A stretch of DNA of 64,000 nucleotides from Bacteroidota bacterium (GCA_017303995.1 JAFLBE010000001.1:1-64000); one strand, 5' to 3'. Shown: positions 34,378 to 44,407, numbered from the stretch's first letter. A program made the numbers and translations. Notes: generated by a model not told the origin, from the sequence alone.

Positions 34378-36621
34378 ATGAAACAATTGGTAGCCGCACT
34401 TACTGTTATTCTTTTCTGGACCGGTTCTGTCTTTGCCCAGCCAACCGGTGAATATTCTATTAAATTTACAAACGGCGACGATGTCCTGAACGGCGGACTC
34501 GAAACACTTTCAACCTCTACGCTGACGGTTGAACTTTGGGTTAAGCCAGCAACTTTTCAGCATACAATTTTTACAAAAATGAATGGCGGAGATTACCCGT
34601 CAAAAAATGGAATTGCCCTTGAAATCCTATCTTCATCCCAGCTAAGACTCAGTGTTGGCCGGGATGGGAGCAGAACCATGGTAGCAGTTAACGCTGCTTT
34701 GACTGCCAATCAGTGGAATCACGTGGCTGTAACCTTTAATTCAGGTACGGCAACCCTTTTTCTGAATGGTGTTTCAAAAGGATCTGCTACGGGAAGCAGC
34801 CAGATTGACAGTCCATACCCGTTTTCCTTCGGTTCGTTCCCTCCCTGGGGATCTTACAACCTGGATGGTGAGCTCGATGACATCCGGATTTTCAACACCG
34901 TCAGAAGCGGAGCTCAGATTCTGAGTGACATGACGTCTGATAAGCCGGAAGGTGCCCTTGCTTTCTGGAAAATGGATGAAGGCACAGGTGATGTAGTTTC
35001 TGATGCATCCGGCAATGGAAATTATGCATTTTTCGGGACAAGCAATGGCAGTGCAGATGCGAACGACCCGGCCTGGTTTCAGTATAACACCGCTCCTGAT
35101 GCACCTACCGCTCTTTTTGCCACATCAAATAACGGGGAAGTTACCGTCACCTGGTCAGCTTCTGAAGCCGCTGATGTTGAAGGTTATGCCATTTATGGCG
35201 GAACGACATCCGCACCTGAAACCAAATTGGCTGAAACAGCCTCTGCAAATGATACCAGCTACACATTTTCGAGTCTGAATAATGGAGATTTTTATTATTT
35301 CAGAGTGAAAGCTTTTGATGCCAACCAGGCATTAAGTGGTTTTTCACCTGAGGATGCTGTCGTGGTCGCCGGTGATGCCAGCCGTGCGCTGACTTTCGAT
35401 GGAACCGATGATTATGTAAATCTCGGAAATGCAAACGAACTGAATATAACCGAAGATCTGACTCTGGAAGCCTGGATTTATGCTGATGATTACAATCAGG
35501 CAGGACGGATCATTTCCAAATGGGGAATCTCTTCAGGATATGAAATTGACCTGTATTTGGGGAATATACGGTTTAATCTGAATCAATTTGTCATCATGCA
35601 GACCTCCATAACCGGTTATAACGGAACCTGGGTTCATGTCGCTGCAACAAAATCAGGAAACACAGGAACACTTTATATTAATGGTGTTTCGGTTGGAAGC
35701 GGGTTTGCGCAATCCACAATTACCACCTCACCCAATAATTTATTGATTGGCCGGATGGCCAATCTTGCAACAAATTCGTTCAATGGTACAATAGATGAAG
35801 TCAGAATCTGGAATGTCGCCCGGACTGCTTCTGAAATTTTTGATCATTACAACACTCCATTGGTTGGAACTGAATCCGGGCTTGTCGGACTCTGGCATCT
35901 TGATGAAGGAACCGGAACCACCGCTTACGATTCAACCCCCAACGGAAATGACGGCTCACATTCTAGTGTTCCTGTCATCGTAGTTTCCGGTGCCATGGGT
36001 GGCGGAACCGTTCCTGTCGAATTATCATCTTTCACCGGTTCAATTTCAAGCGATCAGATTCTGCTGAAATGGTCAACTGCTTCAGAGAAGAACAATGCAG
36101 GGTGGGAGATTCAAAGACAAGAAGACAGAAGTCAGAAGTCAGAAGACAGAATAAATGCGGAATGGGAAACATTAGGTTTTGTTGCAGGAAAAGGAACCAC
36201 AACTGAAGCACAATCCTATGAATTTTCGTCCCTTGTCCCTTCCCGCAGTAGCGGGACAGGCAGTCCCTCGTCACCGGCTGTTTACCGTTTGAAACAAATG
36301 GATCTCGACGGAACCGTTTCGTACAGTCAGGTTTTAACACTTTCTACATCAACACCTTCCGACTTCAAGCTTATCGGCAATTACCCCAATCCGTTTAACC
36401 CGGCAACAAAAATCAGTTATCAGTTGCCAGTTAGCAGTGAAGTGAACTTGCAGGTTTATGATGTGACCGGCCGGATTATTTCAACGCTGGTTAATGGGAA
36501 AAAAGAGGCAGGCGTCCATGAAGTTTCATTTGACGCCACGGGGCTTTCAAGTGGACTTTATTTCTACCGGATTTCTGCCGGTTCTTTTTCTGCAGTGAAG
36601 CCGATGATGCTGGTTAAGTAG
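34378..36621 (+). CDS. Two-LamG-domain T9SS cargo protein
   Basis: A 747-residue secreted protein. The signal peptide is 1-21 (MKQLVA ... VFAQ). A first LamG/concanavalin-like jelly roll covers about 22-215 (WNHVAVTFNSG, GELDDIRIFNTVRS), an FN3 domain about 240-330, a second LamG about 335-510 (GTIDEVRIWNVART), then the LPVEL pre-sorting domain and a T9SS type A domain with NYPNPFNP. LamG domains of this type bind glycans or proteins at the surface. Inside the pre-sorting domain two loops hold repeat-derived sequence: a 7-bp array at 36115-36150 and a CGTCCCT-type stretch with a CCCGC/GCGGG hairpin at 36231-36275. The start at MKQLVA is chosen because it begins the signal peptide. Confidence 0.88.
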   Translation: MKQLVAALTVILFWTGSVFAQPTGEYSIKFTNGDDVLNGGLETLSTSTLTVELWVKPATFQHTIFTKMNGGDYPSKNGIALEILSSSQLRLSVGRDGSRTMVAVNAALTANQWNHVAVTFNSGTATLFLNGVSKGSATGSSQIDSPYPFSFGSFPPWGSYNLDGELDDIRIFNTVRSGAQILSDMTSDKPEGALAFWKMDEGTGDVVSDASGNGNYAFFGTSNGSADANDPAWFQYNTAPDAPTALFATSNNGEVTVTWSASEAADVEGYAIYGGTTSAPETKLAETASANDTSYTFSSLNNGDFYYFRVKAFDANQALSGFSPEDAVVVAGDASRALTFDGTDDYVNLGNANELNITEDLTLEAWIYADDYNQAGRIISKWGISSGYEIDLYLGNIRFNLNQFVIMQTSITGYNGTWVHVAATKSGNTGTLYINGVSVGSGFAQSTITTSPNNLLIGRMANLATNSFNGTIDEVRIWNVARTASEIFDHYNTPLVGTESGLVGLWHLDEGTGTTAYDSTPNGNDGSHSSVPVIVVSGAMGGGTVPVELSSFTGSISSDQILLKWSTASEKNNAGWEIQRQEDRSQKSEDRINAEWETLGFVAGKGTTTEAQSYEFSSLVPSRSSGTGSPSSPAVYRLKQMDLDGTVSYSQVLTLSTSTPSDFKLIGNYPNPFNPATKISYQLPVSSEVNLQVYDVTGRIISTLVNGKKEAGVHEVSFDATGLSSGLYFYRISAGSFSAVKPMMLVK

Positions 36622-36639
36622 GAATAATAAAACAAGTCT

Positions 36640-37407
36640 TTACCGATGAATCCAGCTTCGAAATGAAGCTGTGTTCTGTTGGCTGGTTAAAAGAGATTTT
36701 TGAGATCCTTTCAACTTTACAGACAACGTGTTTTTGGTGTAGGTTTCAATTTTTTCGATGTGTTGCTTATTGACAAGTTCGCTGCGATTGATCCTGAAAA
36801 AATCGTCAGGGTCAAGCAGTTCTTCAAGTTCTTTCAGCGTGGATTCTGTGAGAATATGTTTTTTGCCTGTGATGTCGTGGGCGAAGATCAGTCCATCATT
36901 GGCTTCAAAAAAACAGATCTTTTCTGTTTCAAGAAAATAGATAGCTTGATGGTTATGAACGGAAAACCGTTTTTTGAACGGTTTTTTAAGTAAGGTTTGC
37001 TCAATCATTTTTGTAAGACTTCCTACCAGACCGTCAGCATCGGCAGGTGCAGTTCTGAACAGCAGAAATTTATCCCACGCTTTCTGGAAACGCTCCATCG
37101 TGAACGGTTTCATTAAATAGGCAATGCCGTTACTCTCAAAGGCATCCATCAGAAACTGGTCGTAAGCAGTTGTAAAGATAATCGGGCAGGTAACCGGCAC
37201 CTGACTGAAAATTTCGAAGGAATTTCCGTCCAGCAATTCAATGTCTGAAAGGATCAGATCCGGCTGATTACTTTTCAGAAAGGAAATACCTTTAGCAACA
37301 GTGTCGATTTCTGCCATAATCTGAATGGTGGAATCTGTCTCATCCAGAAATCGCTTCAGCTTCCTTCTTGCCGGAATCTCATCTTCGATAATGACTACTT
37401 TTATCAT
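36640..37407 (-). CDS. LytTR-family response regulator
   Basis: A 255-residue two-component regulator. The receiver has the acidic pair E8-D9, phosphoacceptor D55 in LILSDIELLDG, the TTAYDQF switch and the lysine of YLMKPF. The LytTR DNA-binding domain occupies about 145-253 (FFEANDGLIFAHD, TLKELEELLDPDDFFRINRSELVN). Its start overlaps the kinase stop by four bases (ATGA), so the pair is translationally coupled and functionally linked. Targets unknown. Confidence 0.94.
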   Translation of the reverse strand: MIKVVIIEDEIPARRKLKRFLDETDSTIQIMAEIDTVAKGISFLKSNQPDLILSDIELLDGNSFEIFSQVPVTCPIIFTTAYDQFLMDAFESNGIAYLMKPFTMERFQKAWDKFLLFRTAPADADGLVGSLTKMIEQTLLKKPFKKRFSVHNHQAIYFLETEKICFFEANDGLIFAHDITGKKHILTESTLKELEELLDPDDFFRINRSELVNKQHIEKIETYTKNTLSVKLKGSQKSLLTSQQNTASFRSWIHR

Positions 37408-38435
37408 ATCACCTGGGTTTTGATTAGTGGAATACTAACCGAAAAGGTAGTGAGAGAGTGCTGAATCTCAATAGGTTTTTCTGTTAACAACCGGTATTGT
37501 TCTTTCAGATTTTTCAACGCTTGTCCGTTTGACGGTTTGATGTTTTTTTTCGGGTTGACAGTGTTTGTCGTCAGTATGGTTTCATTGATGTCGATGGTAA
37601 TGATCACAGGGTTTTCTTCAGTTCCCAAATTATGATGAACGGCATTTTCGATAAGTAATTGAAGCGTTAGGGGAACGATGTATCCGCTGCTGCTACTTCC
37701 GCCGGTCTGCATCTGATAGGCAGTTCCGAATTTCTGCCCGATCAACCTGAAATACTGCTCAGCAAACGCCAGTTCCTCATTCAGGCTAACGAGTTTTTTA
37801 TCGGAAGCCTGCAAAACATACCGGTAAATCTCAGCAAATTCATTCAAAAACTCAGATGCTTTGTGCTTGTCTTCTTCAATCAGCTGGTCTAAAATATTCA
37901 GGTTATTAAACAGAAAATGCGGATTGAGCTGTGATTTCAGTTGGTGGATTCTGCTCTCTGCAAGTGCCTGATGATAGGTAGCCAGTTGTTGCTGATGGTA
38001 GGTGTTTTTTTTGAAGTAGTAATAGGCAAGGAAAAAACTACCATAAATAAACCCATCCAGAAAGTCTGAAAATAGGGTAAATACAAAGGTTTCCTGGTTG
38101 AAGTTTCGCTCCACAGTATCAAAACCAAGAGCGATCAAAAATCCAATCGCCTTCATTCCAATGAGATAGGTGATCAGAGAAGAGCCAAATACCAAAAGCA
38201 GATCTTTGGTGCTGAAGACAATTGATTTTAACCATTTTCTGATAAAGAACAGAATGATTACAAATAAAATCCCGGCTTTAATTAGCGTGAAAACAGCAGC
38301 TTCGGGGGTGAAGATATATGCATTAATTTCTTGCTGGACTGTAATCCGCATGTAAACCGACTGCACATATCCAAACAGGATAATGAAAAGCAAAAAGTAC
38401 CGGTGTTGATAAAGTTTGTGAAGCCAATGGGACAT
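37404..38435 (-). CDS. LytS-type sensor histidine kinase
   Basis: A 343-residue membrane kinase with four hydrophobic segments (about 10-140) and no large extracellular domain, followed by the His_kinase domain with LKSQLNPHFLFNNLN (phosphoacceptor H in NPHF) and a HATPase with N-box LLIENAVHHNL. The usual glycine-rich G box (TGIGL) reads NGQAL, so ATP-lid function may be altered. It signals to the LytTR regulator that overlaps its stop codon. Ligand unknown; such four-helix LytS proteins sense envelope or small-molecule cues. Confidence 0.9.
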   Translation of the reverse strand: MSHWLHKLYQHRYFLLFIILFGYVQSVYMRITVQQEINAYIFTPEAAVFTLIKAGILFVIILFFIRKWLKSIVFSTKDLLLVFGSSLITYLIGMKAIGFLIALGFDTVERNFNQETFVFTLFSDFLDGFIYGSFFLAYYYFKKNTYHQQQLATYHQALAESRIHQLKSQLNPHFLFNNLNILDQLIEEDKHKASEFLNEFAEIYRYVLQASDKKLVSLNEELAFAEQYFRLIGQKFGTAYQMQTGGSSSSGYIVPLTLQLLIENAVHHNLGTEENPVIITIDINETILTTNTVNPKKNIKPSNGQALKNLKEQYRLLTEKPIEIQHSLTTFSVSIPLIKTQVI

Positions 38436-38507
38436 GTCAGACCAGATAGTTATTTGTTTTCTTGTGAAATGGGAAAGACCGTTGGGTTACCGGCCAGAAA
38501 CAAAGTA

Positions 38508-38515
38508 CAAATATA
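38508..38515 (-). promoter_or_regulatory. Possible -7 box for the LytS/LytTR operon
   Basis: On the minus strand the octamer reads TATATTTG, an exact TAnnTTTG match, 73 bases upstream of the kinase start. Confidence 0.4.
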
Positions 38516-38548
38516 GGATTTGTTTTGGGATTGTTACTGAGCTTAAGT

Positions 38549-38887
38549 TCAATTTTCCCTTGAAGGAATTGTAGTGGGGTCAGGACCATATTGGTTTTCT
38601 CCATGTACACCTGTCTTTGATGCAAGAATCAGGTTGTAACCGGGAATGAAAAAGTACCAGCCAGATTTTTCAACGTCATGCATCCTTCTGACCCCAACTG
38701 CAATGCATGGAATTAATACCGCAGGGTAAACACTGGACACAATGGAGGTCCCGGTTAGTCCGCCAACAATCCATAAACCAAATACGATAATCAGATTAAC
38801 CAGGTAAAAATACCAGAATTCACGCCTTGCTGCTCTGCCTCTGAACACGGCGTAGTTTTGTAATGTGTTCGAATAATAGGTCATCAT
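38549..38887 (-). CDS. DUF805 family membrane protein
   Basis: A 112-residue inner-membrane protein of the DUF805 family. Visible hallmarks are YAVFRGRAARREFWYFYLVN at the start, the RRMHDVEKSGW motif between the second and third segments, and NQYGPDP at the end. Three to four membrane segments fit. Function unknown; DUF805 proteins are widespread and often stand alone, as here. Either of the two initial methionines may be the start. Confidence 0.92.
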   Translation of the reverse strand: MMTYYSNTLQNYAVFRGRAARREFWYFYLVNLIIVFGLWIVGGLTGTSIVSSVYPAVLIPCIAVGVRRMHDVEKSGWYFFIPGYNLILASKTGVHGENQYGPDPTTIPSREN

Positions 38888-38990
38888 TTTTTTCTTCCTT
38901 TTTCATTCTCTGATGGAATTGGGAGTTCACTCGATTTTTGAAAGTGCACCTGTCCTGGCTTGAACCGGGATTGTTTTGGAAATTAAGTTA

Positions 38991-39020
38991 CCACGGATTT
39001 GCGAAAGTACAAATCCGTGG
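38991..39020 (-). terminator. Hairpin downstream of the membrane-anchored protein gene
   Basis: A perfect ten-base stem CCACGGATTT/AAATCCGTGG with a ten-base loop, 19 bases beyond the stop at 39039. On the minus strand it is followed by TAACTTAATTT, only a weak T-run. Confidence 0.5.
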
Positions 39021-39038
39021 TGGTTTTAGTGATTTTTG

Positions 39039-39785
39039 TTACTTACTATTTTCGGGAAACGAAGCGATGATATTTCCCTTCTCGTCGAAAAAGTCAAGCT
39101 TTGCCTTGTTCTCTTTATCAACATAAAACATAGCTTTTGGCATGCCCTTATTATCAAAAAGAAACAGTCCGTTGTTTTCACTTCTCGATTTCCCGAGCAT
39201 GACACGCGGAGCGCCGCCAAGTAATCCCTGTTCAACATAAGCGTTGTATTTTTTTTGTGCGGATTCAGGGTCTTTTTTACCAAGTGTTTCAAGCTCTTTC
39301 ATAATTTCAGATGTTTTGGCTTGAGATTCCTTCGATGGCCGGTCGTTGAACATCAGTCCGCTGCTGACAAACCGGTTATCACCTTCCCGATAATCCTGAG
39401 TGAGCAATTGCATGACCTGATCACCATCATATTGGTCAAATGTTAATGAAAGACCTGAGCTATGACCATTTTCTCCTTTTTTTCCATCATAAATGAAGCC
39501 ACCAGATTCAATACCATCTTCATTGAAAAACAACATTCCCGATCGTTTTTTGCGGTCGGCATTGGTGGGTCTGTCGTTGATTTTATCACTTCCGGTTGGG
39601 AAACGGTCAACGTTGGTAATGATCATTTTGACGGTTCCGTCTTTCTCAATGATGTTGATTCGTTCCACATCAATCTCGCTGAATCGCTGGTTGCCGCTTT
39701 GTTTGAAAGCAGTTGTTGAAATCCAAATCATACCGATGGCAGTTGCCACTGCGAAAGTCCGTAAAAAAACCAGTTCTTTTTTCAT
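39039..39785 (-). CDS. Membrane-anchored conserved protein of unknown function
   Basis: A 248-residue protein with an uncleaved-looking N-terminal hydrophobic segment (LRTFAVATAIGMIWISTTAF), then a periplasmic beta-rich domain beginning FSEIDVERINIIEKDGTVKMII and closing with repeated strands of the form LFDNKGMPKAMFYVDKENKAKLDFFDEKGNII. Such strands look like a small repeat solenoid. I do not recognise a named family. The start at 39785 follows GAGGATAAT; the frame extends 25 codons further but without a ribosome site. No operon partner. Confidence 0.72.
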   Translation of the reverse strand: MKKELVFLRTFAVATAIGMIWISTTAFKQSGNQRFSEIDVERINIIEKDGTVKMIITNVDRFPTGSDKINDRPTNADRKKRSGMLFFNEDGIESGGFIYDGKKGENGHSSGLSLTFDQYDGDQVMQLLTQDYREGDNRFVSSGLMFNDRPSKESQAKTSEIMKELETLGKKDPESAQKKYNAYVEQGLLGGAPRVMLGKSRSENNGLFLFDNKGMPKAMFYVDKENKAKLDFFDEKGNIIASFPENSK

Positions 39786-40237
39786 ATTATCCTCTTTTGT
39801 TGATTTATTGGTTAAGTGCAATGCAAAATTCCCATCAGGATATTTCCGATTCAACACCATCTTTCTGACTGCAGGAAAAAATCAAATGAGCAAAGGAAAA
39901 AGGGAGTTAAGTTTTTATCACAACTTTAATTGTGTGGTCATGATCGTAAATCATTCACTGCAAGTGGATGGTTGGGTTTCGGGTTTTGCATGATCATTTC
40001 ACCTGTGATGGGCGTTAAAAGGAACCCGGCGTCTTTGTTTTCATGTTTATTCCGACAAGATAAGCCAGCAGAATTTGGTTTTTGGGGATTCAAACAGGGC
40101 TTTTTCTTCTGTTCGGTCAATGATTTTGATGAAATAGATCTGTTTTTTATTTACCTTACCGACCCAAAGTTGGTAAGGTTGTTATTCACATAGCCTTCTG
40201 GGAATACCGGAAGGCTTTTTTATAGGGGAAATTCTGA
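39786..40237. promoter_or_regulatory. Leader with two hairpins before the hybrid two-component gene
   Basis: Nothing gene-like between 39786 and 40150. Then ACCTTACC/GGTAAGGT forms a hairpin at 40153-40179 and AGCCTTCTGG/CCGGAAGGCT, followed by six T, forms a terminator-like hairpin at 40192-40221. The second ends 16 bases before the TTG start and 3 bases before the ribosome site AGGGGA. No plus-strand gene precedes it, so it could be an attenuator of the gene at 40238 or the end of an unseen small RNA. Confidence 0.45.
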
Positions 40238-43200
40238 TTGTTTAAGTGGAGGACTATTACTGCATTTTTCTGTTTACTTCTGGTTGCCTTTGAGGTAACC
40301 GGTCAGGCCTCCAATCCCTCTGCTATCACCCAGAAACGCGGACTTTCTCACCATTCGGTTACCGGAACCATCATTGACCGGCACGGATTTTTATGGATCG
40401 CAACCCGTGACGGACTGAATAAGTTCGACGGACATCAGGTTACCCCCTTTTACACACAGGACCGGGAACTCGGAACCATTACCGATAATTATTTCAACAG
40501 CATTTTCTATTCGGGCGGAGATTCCATTTTTCTGGGTGCCGGTAATCTGATTTATGCCTTTAACATCCTCACGAATCAGTTTCACAAACTCCCCATTCAA
40601 TCAGATATGGTCAATTACGAGGGGGATGTTAATGCATTTTTCAAAACAAAAACAAACGAACTTTGGCTTTCAGTTTTTGGAAAAGGACTGATCAAATTTG
40701 ACCGGAAAGATCAGACATTTCATCCGGCAGAATTGAACAATGAGTTTGAAAACAGCTCTGAAAAGTTAAGCATTACCTCCATCGTGGCACAGGATTCCGT
40801 CACCCTGTTTTTGGGTACTCAGGGAAACGGACTCATCCGGTTTAACACAAAAACCGGGGAATTTCGAAAATTTTCTCTTTTCCCTGCATCAGCCAAACCG
40901 GGAAAACGAAATTCAGTCAGATCACTTGCCCGGAAAAACAACCATGAACTTTATGTTGGAACCTGGGGGCACGGACTCTGGACTTTCGATTTAAAAAGTG
41001 AACAGCTCAGGCAGATTTGGTATGATAAGGATGCACCCGAACCCTATCCGTTCAACGATGTAAGATGTCTCTTTACCGATGTTGACCAGACCGTATGGTT
41101 TGGAACCAATGGGGGAGGTTTATACCATCTTTCACAGGATGGAAACCAACTGGGTCATTATTCCACGAAGGCAGATCCGTCTCATTTTCTTGCTGATAAC
41201 GATGTTTATTCCATATTCCGTGAAAGAAAGGGAATTTACTGGATCGGTACAGATGGTGCCGGTTTGCAGCAAATTAATCTGAACCGGCAAGTTTGGCAGC
41301 AGATGTCTACCTCGGGACAGGGTATTCTTGAACTGAACAACAACGACGTTCAACGGGTATTTTTTGATTCCAGGCAGAACTTGTGGGTTGCCACGAATGG
41401 TGGCGGTATCAATTTCATTTCGGCAGACCGGAAAACAACCCGGCAACTTTCCATTACACCAAATGGTTTACGTGATAACACTGTCTATACGGTTACTGAG
41501 GATGAGTACGGCCGGATCTGGATTGGAAGCAACAGCGGCGGCATTCAGGTTTATTATCCCGATCAGAACCGATTTGTCAATCTTGAAAAATTGGATAAAG
41601 GTCCGTACAGTTTTATCTATATGTTGTTTGCTGATTCCCGGGGTGACATGTGGGTTAGCGGTTACACCGATAATTTCATCATTGAAAAACCGGGTGAAAA
41701 ACTAAATTCATTTCAGGTGGATTCAGCATCACTTCGTGGAATGTCAGGGTCCAATTTTCAGGCGATCATGGAAGACCGTCGTGGCAATGTCTGGATCGGA
41801 ACCAACTCAAAAGGTGTTTTCTGGTTCGATCCATCCACAAAAAAACTCACAAGTCTCACTGCCTCCCTTCCCGATAACGGAAAACCGAGGCCCAGAAACA
41901 TCACCGGACTTTATGAGGATCGCTGGGACAATATCTGGATCACGACTTCTGGTACAGGGCTGTTTTGCTGGGTGAGATCACAATACGAACTGATTCAGTT
42001 CACTGAAAAAGATGGACTACTGAACAATATTCTCTACGATTTGAATGCAGACCGGCGGGGAAATCTGTGGATGACTTCGCCTGTGGGGATTGGATTGATT
42101 GAATTAAAATCCTTCCAGCCGGATAAAGGATACTCATTGCAGTTTTATCAGTTCAATCAGGATGACGGCATACAATCTTCGATCTTCAACCGGAATACCA
42201 GTGCCATTGACAAAAACGGAAAACTTTATTTTGGCGGAACAGAAGGAATAACCTTTTTTCAGCCGGAACAAATTGAACTGAAAGCTGAGTTTAAACCCCT
42301 GGTTCCGGTACGGTTGCTTATCAATAATGAAGTGCAGAGTCTGTATAACCCTGAAACAGGGGAAAATATTAATTCTGCCACTGAATTTTCATTTGGACCG
42401 GAAGCTTTTCTGATTTCCATCGACATTACCGTTCTGGAATTTTCAAATCCGGATAAAATCAGGTATGCCTATAAAATGGAAGGGCTGAACGAGGACTGGA
42501 TTGAAACCCAATCTAATCATGTTTTTACGTTTTCTGCGCTGCCAGCCGGTGATTATACGCTTAAAGTAAAATCAACCAACACCCTCGGAAACTGGAATGA
42601 CTCTTCAAGTGATTTCAATTTTACGGTTCATCCGCCCTGGTGGGCAACCTGGTGGGCCTGGCTTTTATATGTTGTAGTTCCTTTACTGGTTATTGGCAGT
42701 TACGTCAGGACGAAATCCATCAGGGCAGAAAAGGATCGGAAACAACTTGAATTTCAGGTGGAAGTTCGAACCGAAGAACTAAGTTCAACTTCAACTGAAC
42801 TTAAAAAGAGCAATGAAATGCTTAAGGTTCAGACGGAACGTCTCAGGTTGCTTGACCGGAAGAAAACTGAATTATTCACCAACATTTCGCATGAATTCAG
42901 AACACCGCTAACCATGATTCTGGCTCCGCTTGAAGGAATGGCGAAACAAACCCCAACCCCTGATGTGAATCTGATGCTGAAAAATGCACTCAGAATGAGC
43001 CGGCTAATCAACCAGCTTCTTGCAATTGCCAAGACCGACAGCGGTGAAATCGGGTTTCGCCCGGCAACCTATGATTTTGTGGGTTTTGTTGAAGGAATTG
43101 TAACTGATTTTGCGGTTCTGGCAACCGGGCAAAACCGTCGGGTTTCAGAATACTATCCCGATTTTCCGGTTCATTTCCGGTTTGATGCTGACCACATGGA

Positions 43201-44407
43201 AAAAATTCTGATGAATTTGCTTTCAAACAGTTTCAAATTTACCCGGCCAACAGATGAAATCCGGGTTCAGATTACCTGGGAATCAGGAAATGGTTTACTT
43301 GAAGATCAGGTTGGACTCATAGTTGAAGATTCCGGGATTGGTATCCCAAGAGAACAGCAGCCGTTCCTTTTTGACCGGTTTTATCAGGTTGAAAGCGGAC
43401 TCAGCCGGTCGTATGAAGGCTCTGGAATTGGACTGGCTTTGGTTAAAGAATTGGTTTTGCTTCACAAGGGTTCAATTGAAGTTACCAGTGAACCCGAGGC
43501 TGGAACCCGTATCAAAATTCTTTTCCCGGTTTCTCTGCCGGATTCGAAAGAAGAATCTCCGGTTCTTGCTGCACCGGTTAATTCCGAAATTACCCGTGAA
43601 ATTCCTGACCTGATTGGATTTGATTCAGACGGACTTTCTTCCGAAATAAAAAAAGGTAAAACTGCTGAACCCATCCGGATTCTGGTTGTCGAAGACAATC
43701 CTGATTTGCAACAGTATTTGAAAAGGCTCCTGTATATGTATCAGGTTCAGGTTGAAGGGAATGGACTTTCGGGGTTGCGAACTGCAGTTGAAACCGTGCC
43801 AGATTTGATTATTTCTGATGTGATGATGCCTGAAATGGATGGCTACACCATGACCCGGGAGTTAAAATCAAATCATGTGACCTGGCATATCCCGATTATT
43901 ATTCTGACAGCAAAGTCGAGTCTTGACAGTAAAATTGCCGGTTTGGAGCTGGGTGCAGATGCTTATCTGGGTAAACCCTTCCAGACGGGTGAGCTTGTTG
44001 CCACCATTGAAAACCTGCTCCAGTCACGAGAACGGTTAAAATCGATTTACATCAGCAAAATGGGTGATGAGAAACCTGTTGACAGTGTTCCTTCAAAAGA
44101 TGATGTATTTCTTCAGTCGGTAATCGAAATCATCAATGAGAATCTTGCAAATACCCGGTTTGGCGTTGAAGAACTTGCGGAAGCGGTTCATATCAGCCGG
44201 TCCCAATTGAACCGGAAATTATCGGCAGTTATTGATCAGAGTCCGAACACCCTCATCAAAAACACCCGGATGAAACAGGCTAAAATTTTACTTGAAGCCA
44301 AATCAGGCACGATCAGTGAAATTGCTTTTCAGGTTGGGTTTGATAATCTGGCGTATTTCTCGAAATGTTTCAGAGAAACGTATAACCAATCACCAAGTGA
44401 AGTGTAG
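40238..44407 (+). CDS. Hybrid two-component system (propeller sensor, kinase, receiver, AraC output)
   Basis: A 1389-residue one-protein signalling system (HTCS). The signal peptide is 1-23; Reg_prop propeller repeats (FLWIATRDGLNKFDG, WIGTDGAGL) cover about 30-690; Y_Y_Y about 730-800; one membrane helix at about 810 (WAWLLYVVVPLLVIGSYV). The HisKA domain has ISHEFRTPL with H885, then a HATPase with NSFKF and DSGIGIP ... GSGIGLAL. The receiver follows, with D1194 in IISDVMMPEMDG, and the AraC helix-turn-helix fills about 1285-1389. In Bacteroidota these control polysaccharide-use genes after binding oligosaccharides. It starts with TTG at 40238 behind AGGGGAAA. A 7-bp array starts directly after its stop. 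Confidence 0.95.
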   Translation: MFKWRTITAFFCLLLVAFEVTGQASNPSAITQKRGLSHHSVTGTIIDRHGFLWIATRDGLNKFDGHQVTPFYTQDRELGTITDNYFNSIFYSGGDSIFLGAGNLIYAFNILTNQFHKLPIQSDMVNYEGDVNAFFKTKTNELWLSVFGKGLIKFDRKDQTFHPAELNNEFENSSEKLSITSIVAQDSVTLFLGTQGNGLIRFNTKTGEFRKFSLFPASAKPGKRNSVRSLARKNNHELYVGTWGHGLWTFDLKSEQLRQIWYDKDAPEPYPFNDVRCLFTDVDQTVWFGTNGGGLYHLSQDGNQLGHYSTKADPSHFLADNDVYSIFRERKGIYWIGTDGAGLQQINLNRQVWQQMSTSGQGILELNNNDVQRVFFDSRQNLWVATNGGGINFISADRKTTRQLSITPNGLRDNTVYTVTEDEYGRIWIGSNSGGIQVYYPDQNRFVNLEKLDKGPYSFIYMLFADSRGDMWVSGYTDNFIIEKPGEKLNSFQVDSASLRGMSGSNFQAIMEDRRGNVWIGTNSKGVFWFDPSTKKLTSLTASLPDNGKPRPRNITGLYEDRWDNIWITTSGTGLFCWVRSQYELIQFTEKDGLLNNILYDLNADRRGNLWMTSPVGIGLIELKSFQPDKGYSLQFYQFNQDDGIQSSIFNRNTSAIDKNGKLYFGGTEGITFFQPEQIELKAEFKPLVPVRLLINNEVQSLYNPETGENINSATEFSFGPEAFLISIDITVLEFSNPDKIRYAYKMEGLNEDWIETQSNHVFTFSALPAGDYTLKVKSTNTLGNWNDSSSDFNFTVHPPWWATWWAWLLYVVVPLLVIGSYVRTKSIRAEKDRKQLEFQVEVRTEELSSTSTELKKSNEMLKVQTERLRLLDRKKTELFTNISHEFRTPLTMILAPLEGMAKQTPTPDVNLMLKNALRMSRLINQLLAIAKTDSGEIGFRPATYDFVGFVEGIVTDFAVLATGQNRRVSEYYPDFPVHFRFDADHMEKILMNLLSNSFKFTRPTDEIRVQITWESGNGLLEDQVGLIVEDSGIGIPREQQPFLFDRFYQVESGLSRSYEGSGIGLALVKELVLLHKGSIEVTSEPEAGTRIKILFPVSLPDSKEESPVLAAPVNSEITREIPDLIGFDSDGLSSEIKKGKTAEPIRILVVEDNPDLQQYLKRLLYMYQVQVEGNGLSGLRTAVETVPDLIISDVMMPEMDGYTMTRELKSNHVTWHIPIIILTAKSSLDSKIAGLELGADAYLGKPFQTGELVATIENLLQSRERLKSIYISKMGDEKPVDSVPSKDDVFLQSVIEIINENLANTRFGVEELAEAVHISRSQLNRKLSAVIDQSPNTLIKNTRMKQAKILLEAKSGTISEIAFQVGFDNLAYFSKCFRETYNQSPSEV

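Noticed and set aside
34076-34399. 107-codon minus-strand and 97-codon plus-strand open frames upstream of the LamG cargo gene
   Set aside because: Neither has a ribosome site; residue composition (many W, C and R) is unlike the neighbouring genes, the minus frame runs into the start of the real gene, and no motif is recognisable.
39930-40193. 87-codon plus-strand frame before the hybrid two-component gene
   Set aside because: No ribosome site; it overlaps both leader hairpins and is antisense to another spurious frame.
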